Positions 6,283-7,370 of a stretch of 7,370 nucleotides of DNA are shown here, piece by piece. The notes beneath the pieces were generated by a model that was not told the DNA's origin, did not search any database, and was given only the letters and a program-made list of their open reading frames with translations. Made by a program: the position numbers and the translations under genes. The stretch spans positions 1 through 7,370 of the forward strand of contig CANHPI010000130.1 of assembly GCA_947462425.1 (NCBI GenBank), written 5' to 3'. The stretch's first letter is position 1; every line of letters starts with the position of its first letter. The stretch is from Bacteroidota bacterium. GTDB taxonomy: Bacteria > Bacteroidota > Bacteroidia > B-17B0 > B-17BO.

Positions 6283-6936
6283 ATGAAGTTTTTGCGTTTT
6301 TATATCCTTTACAGATTACAAATTATTGTTGTTTTAATTGTATTGGGAGTTTTGTCTCATATTTATCTTGATTTAGTAACTGCATGGTTGTGTTATTCAT
6401 TTGCAATTATATCTTTAGTGTTATATTTTATGATGGGAACTATGAGAATTGTTCAAGAAGCTGTTACTGATGGAGATGTTGAAAAAGCACAACTTTACTT
6501 AAATAAAATTAAGTTTCCAAGATTATTATTTAAACCTATTCGTTCGGGTTATTATATGCTGCAAAGTAATTTATCCATGGCAACTAATGATTTAGATAAA
6601 GCAGAAGCAAATATTAGAAAAAGCTTAAAAATAAAATCTAAAATTACGGGTGATATGGAAGGATCTAATTTAATGCAATTAGGGTTTATTGAACTTAAAA
6701 AAGGAAATACTAAACAAGCTCGATTACATTTAATGGAAGCAGTCAAAGCAGGAATTCCAGATAAAGAAAGCTTAGCAGCGGCTTATTTGCAATTATGCTC
6801 CATTGAAGGTCAAAGAATGCAATATAAAATGTCGAAACAATATTTTAAAAAGGCTAAAGATTTAAAACCAAAAAACGAAGAAATTATTTCTCAACTTAAA
6901 AGTTTAGAGAAACAGGTTAACAGGATGCCAGGTTAA
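6283..6936 (+). CDS. Membrane-anchored tetratricopeptide (TPR) protein of unknown function
   Basis: A 217-residue protein with two hydrophobic helices at the N-terminus (about 14-29 and 33-51) joined by a very short turn, then a helical, soluble C-terminal part. Helix pairs with TPR character are seen around 60-77 (DGDVEKAQLYLNKIK), 97-117 (NDLDKAEANIRKSLKI), 127-157 (LMQLGFIELKKGNTKQARLHLMEAV) and 163-196 (AAYLQLCSIEGQRMQYKMSKQYFKKAKDLKP). The third is the most canonical. Positive residues before the first helix (K2, R5, R11) and the hairpin layout suggest that both termini face the cytoplasm, so the TPRs would be cytoplasmic and available as a protein-binding platform on the inner membrane. 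I do not recognise a named family. It appears to be a single-gene unit between two terminators, converging with the gene on the other strand, so context gives no function. Confidence 0.8.
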   Translation: MKFLRFYILYRLQIIVVLIVLGVLSHIYLDLVTAWLCYSFAIISLVLYFMMGTMRIVQEAVTDGDVEKAQLYLNKIKFPRLLFKPIRSGYYMLQSNLSMATNDLDKAEANIRKSLKIKSKITGDMEGSNLMQLGFIELKKGNTKQARLHLMEAVKAGIPDKESLAAAYLQLCSIEGQRMQYKMSKQYFKKAKDLKPKNEEIISQLKSLEKQVNRMPG

Positions 6937-6937
6937 T

Positions 6938-6968
6938 AAAAAAGCTAAATGAAAATTTAGCTTTTTTT
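6938..6968. terminator. Bidirectional intrinsic terminator between convergent genes
   Basis: AAAAAAGCTAAAT (6938-6950) pairs perfectly with ATTTAGCTTTTTT (6955-6967) around a GAAA tetraloop on the plus strand. The A-tract on the left and T-tract on the right (6962-6968) give a T-run after the hairpin on both strands. It can therefore terminate the TPR gene, whose stop is two bases away, and the minus-strand gene ending at 6982. Confidence 0.85.
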
Positions 6969-6981
6969 ATTATAATTTTTT

Positions 6982-7370
6982 TTAGATTTCTTTAGGGTAG
7001 CAAATAAAATATTTAGTAACTTTTTTACTTAACATTTTAATATTAAGTTGATCAGAAGCTTTAGCTACATCAATTAATTCTCCATTTTTTTGCAAAATAT
7101 GTATCTGAAAATGAGATGAATTGTAGGCGCTATTATTTACGCTTTCTGAAAACACAAAATAACCAGCTTCTTTTTTAGTAAGCTTATATTTTTTCATTAC
7201 TTTTTCAAGCATTTGATTTTGATATGATTGAGTAAAGTTTTTATTTTGAAGTTCAATTTTATATAAATTTCTATCAATTAGGTTTTTACAAAGTAATGAT
7301 AAAATTAAATCTTTATCATTTGCCCAAACCTTTACTGATGCCATAATATCGTAATCATCCAATAAAACAA
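6982..7370 (-). CDS. C-terminal part of an HD-domain phosphohydrolase (SamHD1/dGTPase-like), 5' end outside window
   Basis: The last roughly 129 codons of a minus-strand gene that enters from the right edge. The frame is open through 7370 and reads VLLDDYDIMASVKVWAND; the TTG at 7362 falls inside this conserved stretch and is not the start. The segment LDDYDI-ASVKVW, then ILSLLCKNLIDRNLYKIE, then EAGYFVFSESVNNSAY and a final LLSKKVTKYFICYP resembles, from memory, the C-terminal region of the roughly 400-residue HD-domain proteins of Bacteroidota, relatives of SAMHD1 and dNTP triphosphohydrolases. The HD metal-binding motifs themselves would lie upstream, outside the window, so neither catalytic competence nor substrate can be judged. 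It converges on the TPR gene with a shared terminator. Confidence is high that it is a real gene and moderate for the family. Confidence 0.72.
   Translation of the reverse strand, partial: VLLDDYDIMASVKVWANDKDLILSLLCKNLIDRNLYKIELQNKNFTQSYQNQMLEKVMKKYKLTKKEAGYFVFSESVNNSAYNSSHFQIHILQKNGELIDVAKASDQLNIKMLSKKVTKYFICYPKEI

Noticed and set aside
6552..6746. Minus-strand open frame within the TPR gene
   Set aside because: A shadow of the TPR coding sequence, with no domain or promoter.
7360..7362. Minus-strand TTG at 7362 as the start of the HD-like gene
   Set aside because: It encodes the Leu of the conserved LDDYDI stretch and the frame continues to the window edge, so the gene is simply cut by the window.
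1..7370. CRISPR arrays, tRNA or rRNA genes, insertion sequences, phage or defence genes
   Set aside because: I saw no regularly spaced repeats, cloverleaf-like segments, transposase motifs or terminal inverted repeats; apart from the single palindrome the window looks like ordinary chromosome.

Overview
This AT-rich window looks like a chromosomal segment of a Bacteroidota bacterium, probably a Flavobacteriia-like or related lineage. Three things point there. A large secreted protein ends in a type IX secretion (T9SS) type A sorting domain. Promoter-like sequences fit the Bacteroidota pattern TTG-N17-23-TAnnTTTG. Starts lack Shine-Dalgarno sequences. I see no phage, transposon, CRISPR or RNA gene, and most genes belong to families common in this phylum.

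Bases 1-3226 hold four plus-strand genes with no obvious terminator between them: the 3' part of an NlpC/P60 cell-wall peptidase, a complete alpha-oxoamine synthase of the serine palmitoyltransferase / cysteate acyltransferase type, a short TatD-family metal hydrolase, and tcdA (tRNA t6A dehydratase). tatD and tcdA overlap by 11 bp. The gap before tatD (1719-1835) carries a GC-rich, REP-like palindrome followed by two more small inverted repeats. A weak hairpin plus T-run sits on the tcdA stop codon and probably ends this transcription unit.

Bases 3277-6166 form a self-contained unit: a good Bacteroidota-type promoter, one 917-residue secreted zinc metalloprotease of the pappalysin (M43) type, and a strong intrinsic terminator. 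The most interesting observation is in this protein. A GEVED-like beta-sandwich domain of about 180 residues appears to be inserted inside the catalytic domain, between the zinc-binding helix and the Met-turn. Further domains (PKD, jelly-roll, T9SS sorting) follow in tandem.

Bases 6221-6967 hold a small gene for a membrane-anchored TPR protein of unknown role. It converges on a minus-strand gene that runs off the right edge, the C-terminal part of what looks like an HD-domain phosphohydrolase. The two share an A-tract/hairpin/T-tract element that should terminate transcription in both directions.

I did not find a convincing new multi-gene system. The findings are an unusual protein architecture, an unresolved lipid-enzyme specificity, and several small non-coding structures.
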